A stretch of DNA of 64,000 nucleotides from CAZUTO01 sp964623085 (GCA_964623085.1 CAZUTO010000001.1:186001-250000), one strand, 5' to 3'; shown: positions 45,867 to 55,470, counted from the first letter of the stretch. The notes: generated by a model not told the origin, from the sequence alone. Numbers and translations: made by a program.

Positions 45867-46718
45867 CTATTTGCCTGCCTGCGCATGGACTTTCGCTTTA
45901 CGCCAAAGCACGTCCATTTGTTCAGGACTAAGCGATTCAAAAGAGTCATTTGGACACGTTTTTTCAAATTCCGACAACATCACTGAATACCGCGCCATGA
46001 ATTTATTGGTTGATCGACGTAAAGCCGTTTCACTGTCGATCTTCAAATGACGAGCCAAGTTGACGCAACTAAAAAACAAATCACCTATTTCGTCCTCAAT
46101 GGCGTCGCGATCTTGACTGGCAACTGCTTGATCTAACTCGGAGATCTCCTCCTGAATTTTTTCATAGACCGGCGAAATAGATTCCCAATCAAATTTTTGT
46201 TTTGCCGCGCGTTTTTGAATCTTTTGAGCTCGGCTTAATGCCGGCGAGGCTTTCGGAACATCATCGAACACACCTTCGAGACCTCTGTTATTGCGCTCTT
46301 CTTGTTTGATCGTTTCCCAAGCCTGGCTAACAGATTCTTTGTGACTGCCCGAATCCATGTCTCGGCGGCTTTCTAATGTTCCATCCGGAAATACATGAGG
46401 ATGACGACGAATGAGTTTACGCACCAAGGTGTCGATGACCATTGGCATATCAAAACGATCTTCCTCCGCAGCAAGCTGACAATAGAATACTGCCTGAAAA
46501 AGATGATCGCCAAGTTCTTCTTGTAGCCCGGTTAAATCACCACGTTCGATCGCATCAGCCACTTCATAGGCCTCTTCAATTGTCGAAGGCACGACGGTTT
46601 TAAAGGTCTGTTCGATATCCCATGGGCAGCCATCTTCCGGCGCACGCAACCGTTGCATCAGATACAACAGCGCATCGAGGCCATACATATCTGCATCTTT
46701 ATCTACCAGTTCAGACAT
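45867..46718 (-). CDS. mazG: Nucleoside triphosphate pyrophosphohydrolase MazG
   Basis: House-cleaning all-alpha NTP pyrophosphatase with two MazG domains. The ATG at 46718 has AGGA eight bases upstream and gives 283 residues. The first domain has LRAPEDGCPWDIEQT and EEAYEVADAI with the metal-binding EELGDHLFQ. The second repeats the pattern with EEISELDQAV and DEIGDLFFS. It overlaps cysM by eight bases. The relA and rlmD genes often found with mazG and cysM are absent. Confidence 0.95.
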   Translation of the reverse strand: MSELVDKDADMYGLDALLYLMQRLRAPEDGCPWDIEQTFKTVVPSTIEEAYEVADAIERGDLTGLQEELGDHLFQAVFYCQLAAEEDRFDMPMVIDTLVRKLIRRHPHVFPDGTLESRRDMDSGSHKESVSQAWETIKQEERNNRGLEGVFDDVPKASPALSRAQKIQKRAAKQKFDWESISPVYEKIQEEISELDQAVASQDRDAIEDEIGDLFFSCVNLARHLKIDSETALRRSTNKFMARYSVMLSEFEKTCPNDSFESLSPEQMDVLWRKAKVHAQAGK

Positions 46719-47604
46719 TGAACAATCCTGACGACAGGTAACGATCACCGCGATCGCAAATGATGCAAACGATCACAGCATTCTCTAGTTCAGCCGATAG
46801 CTGCAGTGAGGCCGCCACTGCGCCGCCGGACGAAACCCCGCAGCTAATCCCTTCTAACCGACCCATATCCCGCATAGTGTCTTCCGATATACGTTGCCCG
46901 ATATCAATGACGCGATCCACGCGGGTTTCGTCATATATACTCGGCAGGTACGCTTTTGGCCAACGACGTATACCTGGAATGCTAGCGCCGTCCTCAGGTT
47001 GCAGACCCACGATTTGAATCTCAGGATTCTTTTCTTTCAGATATCGAGAAACACCCATAATCGTTCCTGTCGTGCCCATCGAACTGACAAAATGGGTAAT
47101 TTGGCCGCCGGTTTGTTGCCAGATTTCTGGACCCGTGGTTTCATAATGCATCTGGGGGTTATCGGAGTTACCAAATTGATCCAGCACCCTCCCCTCGCCA
47201 TCAGCTTGCATTTTTAACGCCAAATCCCTCGCGCCTTCCATACCTTCTTCAGGTGTGACTTCTATAAGTTCAGCGCCATAAGCCAACATTGAATCTTTGC
47301 GTTCCTGAGTGGCACTGCTGGGCATCACAAGCTTCAGTCGATACCCGCGCATCGCTGCGACCATCGCAAGAGCAATACCGGTATTGCCACTCGTAGCCTC
47401 TATCAGAGTATCGCCCGTTTTGATGTCACCCCGCGCCTCTGCGCGTGAAATCATACTAAATGCCGGCCGATCCTTTACCGAGCCAGCGGGGTTATTGCCT
47501 TCGAGTTTTGCCAAAATGACGTTGCTGGTATCACCAGGCAAACGTTGCAAACGAACAACAGGAGTATTGCCAACAAGGCTGTCGATAGTAGGGAAATCAG
47601 TCAT
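46711..47604 (-). CDS. cysM: Cysteine synthase B
   Basis: PLP enzyme making cysteine (or S-sulfocysteine from thiosulfate) from O-acetylserine. The 297-residue product has the PLP lysine in NNPAGSVKDRPA, the TSGNTGIALA motif, SSMGTTGTIMG and the CysM-type GASIPGIRRWP segment that separates it from CysK. The ATG at 47604 is preferred to a TTG 15 bases earlier. Confidence 0.95.
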   Translation of the reverse strand: MTDFPTIDSLVGNTPVVRLQRLPGDTSNVILAKLEGNNPAGSVKDRPAFSMISRAEARGDIKTGDTLIEATSGNTGIALAMVAAMRGYRLKLVMPSSATQERKDSMLAYGAELIEVTPEEGMEGARDLALKMQADGEGRVLDQFGNSDNPQMHYETTGPEIWQQTGGQITHFVSSMGTTGTIMGVSRYLKEKNPEIQIVGLQPEDGASIPGIRRWPKAYLPSIYDETRVDRVIDIGQRISEDTMRDMGRLEGISCGVSSGGAVAASLQLSAELENAVIVCIICDRGDRYLSSGLFNV

Positions 47605-47669
47605 ATCTGAATAATTCAAATTCTGCGCACATCATAGTTAATCAGAACCCATAGTTTCAAATCGGCAAC

Positions 47670-48056
47670 TTAGTTAAGTATCGCAAAAGCAATCGCAGTG
47701 TCGCTTTCATCGGAAAGGCTAATCAAGCACTCATTCGCGCCTAAAGCGCGCATTTGATTTAGCGCAGCGCCAGTCAATGTTACTTTCGGCGCACCGAACG
47801 AATCATTTGATATCTCGATATCCTGCCAACTAATGCCATTACGAATACCCTGCCCCAGAGATTTTACGACTGCTTCTTTCGCCGCAAAACGCTTGGCGAC
47901 AAAATTGGCTTGTTGCTTTCGCTCCGACATCTGCTCGAGTTCGCTTTCAGTGAGGACACGCTGAGCAAAACCGGGCGTGTTTTCCAAAGCCGCTTTGATA
48001 CGAGGAACGAGAACAATATCTACGCCTATTCCTTTAACGCCGACGAATTCAGACAC
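47670..48056 (-). CDS. acpS: Holo-[acyl-carrier-protein] synthase
   Basis: Transfers 4'-phosphopantetheine from CoA to apo-ACP. The 128-residue protein has VKGIGVDIVLVPRI with the metal-binding aspartate and RFAAKEAVVKSLG with the second metal ligand. The start is GTG and overlaps the recO 3' end by eight bases. In E. coli pdxJ lies between these two genes; it is missing here. Confidence 0.95.
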   Translation of the reverse strand: MSEFVGVKGIGVDIVLVPRIKAALENTPGFAQRVLTESELEQMSERKQQANFVAKRFAAKEAVVKSLGQGIRNGISWQDIEISNDSFGAPKVTLTGAALNQMRALGANECLISLSDESDTAIAFAILN

Positions 48057-48753
48057 TTGCCCGCCTCAAATCTGCAAACCACTTGCGGCTATAGAGTTCG
48101 CGACCATCGAGCCGGTGATTAATAATCTGACGTGTAAGCTGTTTGGCCAAACCCAATACGCGTCGCTCTGAAAAATCTCGATTAGCTAATGCTAGAAATA
48201 GATCGCCCGATACGCCCTCCTCTCCCTCTGGCGTAGGCACTACGCCTTTCTCAATCTCAAATCGATAATTTCCCGATGCTGTGAGCTCTTCGCCTGTATC
48301 GCATTCCACATCAAAGGTCGCACCGTAACCAACATCCTGTAAAAGAAAAAGTTCAAAGTCGCGAAGTAGAGGCTCGAGCTCATCGTTTTCACGAAACTGC
48401 TTCAATATTGTTCTATAACGGTCATACAGAATTTCATGGGGGTCCTGAACTTCAAGAAAATTCCAGATCAATTCATTCAAATAAAACGCGCAAATCAGTG
48501 GTTCTTTTTGTAGCTGGCTGGCTGATGTCGCCTCTACCTGTGTGAGCGTTTTTAACTCAGACTTACCCGACCAACCCAAGGCAAGCTCAGAAAAGGGTTG
48601 CAGTATCCGTGCCTTGTTTGAACGTCCAGACCTCGCTCCTTTTACAATGACTTTAAGACGGCCATGATCACGCGTAAAGAGATCGACTAATAGACTCGTA
48701 TCGCCATAGTCTTGACGTCTCAATACATATCCCGCAACGTTATTTATGCGCAT
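48049..48753 (-). CDS. recO: DNA repair protein RecO
   Basis: Loads RecA with RecR and RecF at gaps. The 234-residue protein has the N-terminal OB fold (AGYVLRRQDYGDTSLLVDLFTRDHGR, quoted by its first part; then VKGARSGRS) and a helical C-terminal domain. It lacks an evident zinc-binding cysteine cluster, as in many gammaproteobacteria. It lies 23 bases after era. Confidence 0.93.
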   Translation of the reverse strand: MRINNVAGYVLRRQDYGDTSLLVDLFTRDHGRLKVIVKGARSGRSNKARILQPFSELALGWSGKSELKTLTQVEATSASQLQKEPLICAFYLNELIWNFLEVQDPHEILYDRYRTILKQFRENDELEPLLRDFELFLLQDVGYGATFDVECDTGEELTASGNYRFEIEKGVVPTPEGEEGVSGDLFLALANRDFSERRVLGLAKQLTRQIINHRLDGRELYSRKWFADLRRASV

Positions 48754-48776
48754 CTATTCAGAGTATATTAAAACCG

Positions 48777-49685
48777 CTATTCGGCGTAGCCTAGACTCTT
48801 TAAGGCGCGGTCGTCATCAGACCATCCAGACTTCACTTTCACCCAGAGCTCAAGCATCACTTTGCCCTCACATAACTCTTCTAGGCTTTTACGCGCGTCG
48901 GTACCGATTTGTTTTAATCGACCGCCTTTGTCACCAATCAAAATTGCTTTTTGACCTTCCCGCTCCACCAACACTAACGCACTAATGCGCGTTAACCTGC
49001 CTTCGATTTTGTATTGCTCTATCTCTACCGCTGCCGCATAGGGGACTTCCTCTCCCAATTGGCGCATGATTTTTTCCCGAACAATTTCAGCAGCAAGAAA
49101 TCGCATTGTCCGGTCAGTCACCTGATCATCCTCGTAAAAAGGTTCAGCCTCCGGAAGCCGTTTCTCAATCTCGACAAGCAAACCGTCCAAATTGGACTTT
49201 TTTAGTGCCGATATAGGGACGAACTCAGCGTCGGGCAGACTGGCGGTCAACTGTTGTATATGTGGCAACAGAAGATCCTTGTCGGACAACATATCCACCT
49301 TATTTATAGCGACAATCGTCGCCGTGTCCGATTGTTTCACTTTATCCAGCACCATCTGGTCTTCATCATTCCATTTAAGTCTATCTACCACGAAAACGAT
49401 GACATCTACATCACCCATGGCGGAACCAGCCGCGCGATTCATGTAGCGATTTATCGCTCTAGGCTGCCCTAGATGCTGCCCGGGCGTATCTATAAACAGC
49501 ATTTGGCATTGGGCTGTGGAATGAATACCCAAAATATTGTGTCGAGTTGTCTGCGGCTTGCCGGATGTAATGCTAATCTTTTGACCCAAGATCGCATTTA
49601 GCAGAGTCGACTTCCCAACATTAGGCCTACCGACTATCGCGATATAGCCAGTTCGATGGACGGCATTATTTTTCTTCTTGTTCAA
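48777..49685 (-). CDS. era: GTPase Era
   Basis: GTPase assisting 16S rRNA maturation and 30S assembly. The 302-residue protein has G1 GRPNVGKST, G2 QTTRHNI, G3 DTPGQ, G4 NKVD, and a C-terminal KH domain (GRLTRISALVLVEREGQKAILIG). The start is TTG at 49685: an in-frame TAG lies just upstream and no ATG follows before the G1 motif. It overlaps rnc by 20 bases. Confidence 0.95.
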   Translation of the reverse strand: MNKKKNNAVHRTGYIAIVGRPNVGKSTLLNAILGQKISITSGKPQTTRHNILGIHSTAQCQMLFIDTPGQHLGQPRAINRYMNRAAGSAMGDVDVIVFVVDRLKWNDEDQMVLDKVKQSDTATIVAINKVDMLSDKDLLLPHIQQLTASLPDAEFVPISALKKSNLDGLLVEIEKRLPEAEPFYEDDQVTDRTMRFLAAEIVREKIMRQLGEEVPYAAAVEIEQYKIEGRLTRISALVLVEREGQKAILIGDKGGRLKQIGTDARKSLEELCEGKVMLELWVKVKSGWSDDDRALKSLGYAE

Positions 49686-50349
49686 TTCGAACTAGTGCCT
49701 CCTGAGCTGCTGCCTGCTCGGCTTTCCGGCGATTAGAACCTTCACCTAGGAACTCTCCCTCCAGGTCGTCAATCTGGCAACTGATACGAAAACGTTGAGC
49801 ATGCCCAGGACCGTCTACATCTATCAGCTCGTATTTGGGTAGCGCATATTTCCGTGCTTGCAACCACTCTTGCAATCGCGACTTGGCGTCGCGCACGGTA
49901 CCTGTATTCGAAAGTGCCTGAAATTTGGAAGAGAAATGTTTTCTAACTATCTCGACAATCAAATTCCAATCGGCATCGAGATACAAGGCAGCAAGTAAGG
50001 CTTCATAGGCATCGGAAAGAATAGAATCGAGGCGGTGTCCGCCAGTTTTCGATGTGCCTTCGCCAAGCATTAAAAAATCGCCCAGCCGAATATCGCGTGC
50101 GATTTCTGCCAAAGATTCTTTGCAAACGAGTAATGAGCGCATCGCACTCAAATCACCTTCTGAGGAATCGGGAAACTGTTTAAAAAGTGCTTCTGCTGTC
50201 GCCATATTGACCAGCGAATCACCCAAAAACTCTAAGCGCTCATTATTGTCAGAACCAACGCTCTTGTGCGACAACGCGCGTTCAAGAAGCTCAATTTGAT
50301 CAAATTGATGCCCGAGCAGCAGCTGAAATGCATCTAGATCTGGCTTCAA
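49666..50349 (-). CDS. rnc: Ribonuclease III
   Basis: Double-strand-specific endoribonuclease processing rRNA and mRNA. The 227-residue protein has the signature NERLEFLGDS, catalytic acids in the later SDAYEALLAALYLD segment, and a C-terminal double-stranded RNA binding domain from about residue 155 (AKSRLQEWLQ to AAAQEAL). The start is TTG; no ATG occurs near. It is coupled to era by overlap. Confidence 0.96.
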   Translation of the reverse strand: MKPDLDAFQLLLGHQFDQIELLERALSHKSVGSDNNERLEFLGDSLVNMATAEALFKQFPDSSEGDLSAMRSLLVCKESLAEIARDIRLGDFLMLGEGTSKTGGHRLDSILSDAYEALLAALYLDADWNLIVEIVRKHFSSKFQALSNTGTVRDAKSRLQEWLQARKYALPKYELIDVDGPGHAQRFRISCQIDDLEGEFLGEGSNRRKAEQAAAQEALVRIEQEEK

Positions 50350-50352
50350 ATC

Positions 50353-50727
50353 CTAATTATCTTCTTCTGCTGTACTGAACCAATTTTCAAAACTTACCAC
50401 GACGTCTAGGTTATTGAAGATATTCACTCTATCTTCATGGATATAAGACAGTGTCACTTCGCCGTTTTGGCGCGTAATCTCAATATCAGAAACATCGACA
50501 TCGTTAATACCTTCTACTTGGAACTGTCTACTAAATCTTCCTCGAATTTCATTGGTAGTTTGAGTCTCGATAGGCGTTCCCTCATTACCAATCCGACTAA
50601 ACAAGCTATCGAGTTTGTAATTGTTATAGTAGAGGGGAATGACCTTAAACAAACACAAAAGTATAAATCCACCTACGACCAGCAGGAAGATTACAGTCAA
50701 CCCCGACATCCCTCTCTGCGTTCTCAT
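50353..50727 (-). CDS. DUF4845 membrane protein
   Basis: A 124-residue protein with a single N-terminal hydrophobic segment (GLTVIFLLVVGGFILLCLF) and a soluble domain. The pilin-like start RTQRGMSGL and position between lepB and rnc match the DUF4845 family of Proteobacteria, of unknown function. It may be a small pseudopilin-like anchored protein. Confidence 0.85.
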   Translation of the reverse strand: MRTQRGMSGLTVIFLLVVGGFILLCLFKVIPLYYNNYKLDSLFSRIGNEGTPIETQTTNEIRGRFSRQFQVEGINDVDVSDIEITRQNGEVTLSYIHEDRVNIFNNLDVVVSFENWFSTAEEDN

Positions 50728-50759
50728 TTAGCCTCCTTATCTACAGAAAATTTTAACGA

Positions 50760-51515
50760 TCATTTGATAGAACCCACTCTCGAAAACGAAGGGATTCGCC
50801 AACCTTCCCAATGCATCCAAATCGCTTTCGCCTGACCAACTAAGTTAGCGTCAGGGACCGTTCCCCATGCCCGACTATCTAAACTATTATCCCTGTTGTC
50901 ACCCATCATAAAGTAGTGCTCATCAGGCACAAAAAATTCTTTATCTCGACCAAGAGGGCCGGCCGGATCCCATGTATGTATCTGATGGCGAACCTCGCCT
51001 AAAATCTCATCGCTCAGATTCACATCGGAGCTGCCGGCTTGACCAACCTTAGCGATAAATTGTTGCTCGAGCGCAACATCATTGACCCATACTTGGTTGT
51101 CTTTAATACGTATCTTGTCCCCTGGAAGACCAACGACGCGCTTAATAAAGTAGCGCGGATCATGTGGTGGTACAAAAACCACTACATCACCACGCTCTGG
51201 ATCAGATACCGATATAACCTTTGTGCCGACAATAGGGAGCCGAACCCCGTAGCTAAACTTGTTAACAACGATAAAGTCGCCTACTTCAAGAGTAGGCACC
51301 ATAGAGGTTGAGGGTATTTGAAAAGGCTCGAATACGAAAGATCGCAAAACAAACACAATCAAGAAAATGGGAAAGAAGGACGCACCCCACTCTACATAAA
51401 AGGGTGTGGGCCCGTCTGGGTCACGCTTTTTCTTTAAAAAAAGCTTGTCTAACAACCAAAGAATCCCAGTTACAAGGATGACTATCAGAAGTATTTTGGT
51501 GAAGTCAAAATCCAT
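50760..51515 (-). CDS. lepB: Signal peptidase I
   Basis: Cleaves signal peptides of exported proteins on the periplasmic side of the inner membrane. The 251-residue protein has two N-terminal membrane segments (about 5-24 and 45-63), the nucleophile serine in IPSTSMVPTL, the general-base lysine in YFIKRVVGLPGD, and the GDNRDNSLDSR box. It follows lepA by 39 bases, the usual pairing. Confidence 0.96.
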   Translation of the reverse strand: MDFDFTKILLIVILVTGILWLLDKLFLKKKRDPDGPTPFYVEWGASFFPIFLIVFVLRSFVFEPFQIPSTSMVPTLEVGDFIVVNKFSYGVRLPIVGTKVISVSDPERGDVVVFVPPHDPRYFIKRVVGLPGDKIRIKDNQVWVNDVALEQQFIAKVGQAGSSDVNLSDEILGEVRHQIHTWDPAGPLGRDKEFFVPDEHYFMMGDNRDNSLDSRAWGTVPDANLVGQAKAIWMHWEGWRIPSFSRVGSIK

Positions 51516-51554
51516 GAACGATTTTCTCTTTATTTATTGTTTGAATTATCAAAT

Positions 51555-53354
51555 CTAATCATCGGTTTTCAATACGGCGAGGAATGCTTCTTGCGGCAAT
51601 TCCACACTTCCCAAACGTTTCATGCGCTTTTTACCGGCTTTCTGCTTTTCCAACAACTTTTTCTTTCGCGTTATGTCGCCGCCGTAGCATTTCGCAAGTA
51701 CATTTTTTCTCAAGGCTTTCACCGTTGAGCGTGAAACGATATGCCCACCCACTGCTGCCTGCACTGCAACATCGAACATTTGCCTTGGAATCAGTTCTTT
51801 CATTTTGTCCGTCAATTGTCGACCTTTAAATTGGGCATTGTCACGATGAATGATCAATGCCAACGCATCAACCCTATCGCCGTTGATCAACACATCGAGT
51901 TTAACAAGCGGCGATTTTTCAAAGCGGATAAAATTGTAGTCGAGCGATGCGAACCCGCGGCTTACCGATTTCAAGCGGTCAAAGAAATCCATCACGACCT
52001 CACTCATTGGCAATTCATAGTTCAATTGCACCTGAGCACCGGCATAGAGCATATTCTTTTGCGTGCCGCGCCGTTCGACACAAAGACTAATGACATTACC
52101 CAAATAATCTTTTGGCACAAGAATCGAGGCTTCAACGATGGGCTCTCTAACTTCTTCCATCATTCCTGGATCTGGCAATTTTGACGGATTGTCAACTAAG
52201 ATAGTTTCACCACCACTAGTCACGACTTCATAAATCACTGATGGTGCGGTGGTGATGAGATCTAAGTCATATTCTCTTTCTAGGCGCTCCTGATTGATTT
52301 CCATATGCAGCATTCCTAAAAAGCCACAGCGGAATCCAAAACCCAGCGCATCTGAAGTTTCCGGCTCATAAAAGAGTGCTGCGTCATTTAAGGAAAGTTT
52401 CTGTAACGCTTCTCGCAGGCTTTCATAATCATCTGAACTAGTGGGGAAAAGGCCTGAGTAAACCTGTGGCTTCACTTTTTTGAAGCCTGGCAAGGCCTCC
52501 GTTTCGGAGGTCTGCGCATGGGTAAAGGTATCGCCGACGGGTGCACCATGGATATCTTTGATACCCGCTACAACAAATCCGACCTCTCCTGCCTTGAGTT
52601 CCTCGGTATCAGTCTGTTTCGGGGTAAACACCCCCACTCGGTCGACAATTTGCGCCTTGCCAACAGTTTTGGAAACAATTCGGTCCTTCTTTTTTAGCGT
52701 GCCATTAACTACTCGGACCAAAGAAACAACACCCAGATAACTATCAAACCAAGAATCGATGATAAGCGCTTGCAGAGGTGCATCGATATCACCCACTGGC
52801 GGTGGAACCTGTTGAATAAGTTGTTCGAGCACACCCTCGACACCCTGCCCCGTTTTTGCACTGCAACTTATCGTCGCACTGGTATCTAAACCGATAATCT
52901 CTTCGATCTCCTCACAGACGCGCTCTGGCTCTGCTTGCGGCAGATCGATTTTGTTTAAAACCGGGATAACCTCTAGATCTTGCTCTATAGCCGTATAACA
53001 GTTTGCGACGGATTGCGCCTCCACACCCTGTGCCGCATCAACAACCAGTAGCGCGCCTTCACAAGCTGATAGCGAACGAGAGACTTCGTAGGAAAAATCC
53101 ACATGGCCTGGCGTATCGATGAAATTAAGCTGGTAGGTTTCGCCGTCACTCGCTTTGTAGTTCAAAGTGACACTTTGTGCCTTAATAGTAATACCACGCT
53201 CGCGCTCGATATCCATAGAATCAAGTACCTGCGCTTCCATCTCACGATCACTCAGTCCTCCACATATCTGGATAAACCGATCAGCCAAGGTTGATTTACC
53301 GTGATCAATATGAGCGATAATCGAAAAATTTCGGATGTTAGTGAGCTGTGGCAA
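51555..53354 (-). CDS. lepA: Elongation factor 4 (LepA)
   Basis: Ribosomal back-translocase-like GTPase. The 599-residue protein starts LTNIRNFSIIAHIDHGKST with the P-loop, followed by RGITIKAQSV, DTPGHVDF and NKIDLP. The C-terminal domain has DYNFIRFEKSPLVKLDVLIN and GGDITRKKKLLEKQKAGKKR (the family ending). The start is TTG; no nearby ATG. It precedes lepB and follows mucD, as in Pseudomonas. Confidence 0.97.
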   Translation of the reverse strand: MPQLTNIRNFSIIAHIDHGKSTLADRFIQICGGLSDREMEAQVLDSMDIERERGITIKAQSVTLNYKASDGETYQLNFIDTPGHVDFSYEVSRSLSACEGALLVVDAAQGVEAQSVANCYTAIEQDLEVIPVLNKIDLPQAEPERVCEEIEEIIGLDTSATISCSAKTGQGVEGVLEQLIQQVPPPVGDIDAPLQALIIDSWFDSYLGVVSLVRVVNGTLKKKDRIVSKTVGKAQIVDRVGVFTPKQTDTEELKAGEVGFVVAGIKDIHGAPVGDTFTHAQTSETEALPGFKKVKPQVYSGLFPTSSDDYESLREALQKLSLNDAALFYEPETSDALGFGFRCGFLGMLHMEINQERLEREYDLDLITTAPSVIYEVVTSGGETILVDNPSKLPDPGMMEEVREPIVEASILVPKDYLGNVISLCVERRGTQKNMLYAGAQVQLNYELPMSEVVMDFFDRLKSVSRGFASLDYNFIRFEKSPLVKLDVLINGDRVDALALIIHRDNAQFKGRQLTDKMKELIPRQMFDVAVQAAVGGHIVSRSTVKALRKNVLAKCYGGDITRKKKLLEKQKAGKKRMKRLGSVELPQEAFLAVLKTDD

Positions 53355-53389
53355 ACGACTACTCTGTATTGAATATATGAGCCAAAAGA

Positions 53390-53418
53390 GAAAGCCCTAT
53401 CGGATAAATAGGGCTTTC
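53390..53418 (-). terminator. Hairpin terminator downstream of mucD
   Basis: Perfect 11-base arms GAAAGCCCTAT and ATAGGGCTTTC with a 7-base loop. The minus-strand tail is CTCTTTT rather than a clean T-run, so termination may be partial, allowing read-through from mucD into lepA. Confidence 0.7.
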
Positions 53419-53449
53419 AGAGATGGCGAGCAGTCTAACGATCTAGGTC

Positions 53450-54832
53450 TCAATCGTCGACCCGAATCGTTCTAAATATCGAACTTCCTTCACGATAAAA
53501 CAAAATCGGAACGGTACCGCTTTCGACACTTCCCAACATCGACCGGAACTGCTGCGACGATGACACGTCCTCAAAGTTAAACTGCACAATGATATCTCCA
53601 GCTTGGATTCCAGCAAGATCCGCAGGAGAGCCATCGAGAACGTCAACAACTTCTGCTCCACCGTTAACCCCTAGAGAGCTCAATTGCCTTCTACCTATGT
53701 CTCTCAAAGACAAACCAAGCGTTTCACCGCCTGATCCTGAAGGCACCTGTCTCCTCGGCGCACTCGTCCGAATGACGTCTTCTTGTGCTAGCTCGCCTAC
53801 TGTGACGTCAATACTGTGCATTTTCTCCTGACGATAGACATTTGCTTTCACCGTCTTACCCGGTGTAATCAGTCCAACGACATGCGGTAAATCATGTGAA
53901 TACTCGATCGGGTTACCATCAAACTCTACAATGATATCGCCGGCCCTCAACCCAGATTCTGATGCAGGACTGCCAGCAAAAACTTGGCTTATGAGCGCCC
54001 CTTGAGGCTTACTTAGCCCGAATGATTTAGCCTGCTCGACACTAAGATCGGATATAGAGACTCCGAGCCAACCTCGCGATACAGAACCACGTTCTCTCAA
54101 CTGTCCGACAACATCCAACGCAACCGACGCAGGTATGGCAAACGATAAGCCCATAAACCCACCGGATCGAGAGAGTATCTGGGAATTGATACCAACCACT
54201 TCTCCTTCCATGTTGAACAGCGGTCCACCAGAGTTCCCTGGGTTAATCGCAACGTCGGTTTGAATAAATGGCACATAATTCTTACCCGTACCGTTTGGCA
54301 AACTTCGTCCAATCGCGCTGACAATACCCGCACTCGCGGAATAGTCTAAATCAAATGGAGAGCCGATAGCCAAAACCCATTCACCAACTTCAATGCTGCC
54401 TGAGTCGGCGAATTCGACAACAGGTAGGTTTGTTTCATCGATCTTCAGAAGCGCGATATCTGAGCTTGCATCGGAGCCAATTACCTCGGCGATGTATTCA
54501 CGTCGATCATTAAATCTCACCGTGATCTCGTCTGACCCATCGATGACATGAAAATTTGTTACGACGTAACCATCTTCGGATATAACAAAGCCAGATCCTA
54601 CGCCCGAGGAATTTCCATCGTTTCCGCCAAATTGATCAAGGTACTCCTTGAGTCCTGGAGGTGCATTTTCGAAACCAAGTCCGCGACTAGAACCTAGCGT
54701 TCTAGTGGTAATTTTCACCACAGAAGGCGAGTTCTCCTTAATTAGATCAGTAAATTCCGGCAAGGCCGCAGAAGAATTAAAACTAACCAGAATAAAAACC
54801 AAACTTACTAAAATCTTTACCATAATGCGCAT
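53450..54832 (-). CDS. mucD: DegP/MucD-like periplasmic serine protease
   Basis: HtrA-family protease/chaperone degrading misfolded envelope proteins. The ~460-residue precursor has a signal peptide (VKILVSLVFILVSFNSSA), the triad in TNFHVID, SSDIALLK and GNSGGPL, and two C-terminal PDZ domains. It resembles Pseudomonas MucD more than DegP because it lacks the long Q-rich loop. The start may be ATG 54832 or 54823; both give a signal peptide. It follows rseC and precedes lepA, as mucD does in Pseudomonas. Confidence 0.92.
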   Translation of the reverse strand: MRIMVKILVSLVFILVSFNSSAALPEFTDLIKENSPSVVKITTRTLGSSRGLGFENAPPGLKEYLDQFGGNDGNSSGVGSGFVISEDGYVVTNFHVIDGSDEITVRFNDRREYIAEVIGSDASSDIALLKIDETNLPVVEFADSGSIEVGEWVLAIGSPFDLDYSASAGIVSAIGRSLPNGTGKNYVPFIQTDVAINPGNSGGPLFNMEGEVVGINSQILSRSGGFMGLSFAIPASVALDVVGQLRERGSVSRGWLGVSISDLSVEQAKSFGLSKPQGALISQVFAGSPASESGLRAGDIIVEFDGNPIEYSHDLPHVVGLITPGKTVKANVYRQEKMHSIDVTVGELAQEDVIRTSAPRRQVPSGSGGETLGLSLRDIGRRQLSSLGVNGGAEVVDVLDGSPADLAGIQAGDIIVQFNFEDVSSSQQFRSMLGSVESGTVPILFYREGSSIFRTIRVDD

Positions 54833-54893
54833 TCCATCAAACTGACTATATATAGAAGACATGTATTTGATATGGAGGTTCCCTAAGATAATT

Positions 54894-55388
54894 TCAAGAT
54901 GAGGAGGCTGAAACGCCTGTTAGTGGCGCTTTGTCAGGTTCTACAACCCGAACAGTGCTAACTTCGGAAACAAGTGTCGGCGCGTATTCTGGGCGATTAC
55001 GAACGTTTTTTGCATGCTGTGAACATAGATACCCACCGAAAATCAGGCCGCCGGCAGCTAGTGCAATCGAAATCCCTTCAGACACCGAATTACCTATATA
55101 CGCACCGACAAACATACAAACCAGAGGCACGAGATAAAGCCACAAGGAGGCGCGCACCAAGGCGAACTCATCTATACCCAACTCCACGACGTCTCCTACA
55201 CGATAAATCTTGTGGTGATTTTGATCACGCAGGACGCGAAAATAGCTACTACTCGTGAGGTATTTGGCCAGTACTCCCTGTCCACAGCCTTTTTGCGCGA
55301 CACAGCTACCACAGGAAGATTGCTGAATGGTTTCCACCAGCAATGCATCGCTATCAACCTCGACAACTGTTGCTTGCTCGATAATCAC
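54894..55388 (-). CDS. rseC: SoxR-reducing/sigma-E regulatory membrane protein RseC
   Basis: Inner-membrane protein of the RseC/MucC family. The 164-residue protein starts GTG-IIEQATVVEV and has the cysteine motif CGSCVAQKGCGQG near residues 26-38. An SH3-like domain with VGDVVELGIDE follows, then two membrane segments (about 80-98 and 105-122). It is separated from rpoE-rseA by a terminator and has its own candidate promoter, unlike the contiguous E. coli operon. Confidence 0.9.
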   Translation of the reverse strand: MIIEQATVVEVDSDALLVETIQQSSCGSCVAQKGCGQGVLAKYLTSSSYFRVLRDQNHHKIYRVGDVVELGIDEFALVRASLWLYLVPLVCMFVGAYIGNSVSEGISIALAAGGLIFGGYLCSQHAKNVRNRPEYAPTLVSEVSTVRVVEPDKAPLTGVSASSS

Positions 55389-55440
55389 CGGAATGCGCCC
55401 AATCGTTCCACTTGTTGCACCAAACTCTCTATTTCACCAC

Positions 55441-55470
55441 ACTATAATTAACGGACTTCTTGTTTAGCAA
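55441..55470 (-). promoter_or_regulatory. Candidate promoter of rseC-mucD
   Basis: On the minus strand TTGCTA (55470-55465) and TATAGT (55446-55441) are 18 bases apart, about 50 bases before the rseC start. It does not match the sigma-E consensus. Confidence 0.45.
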
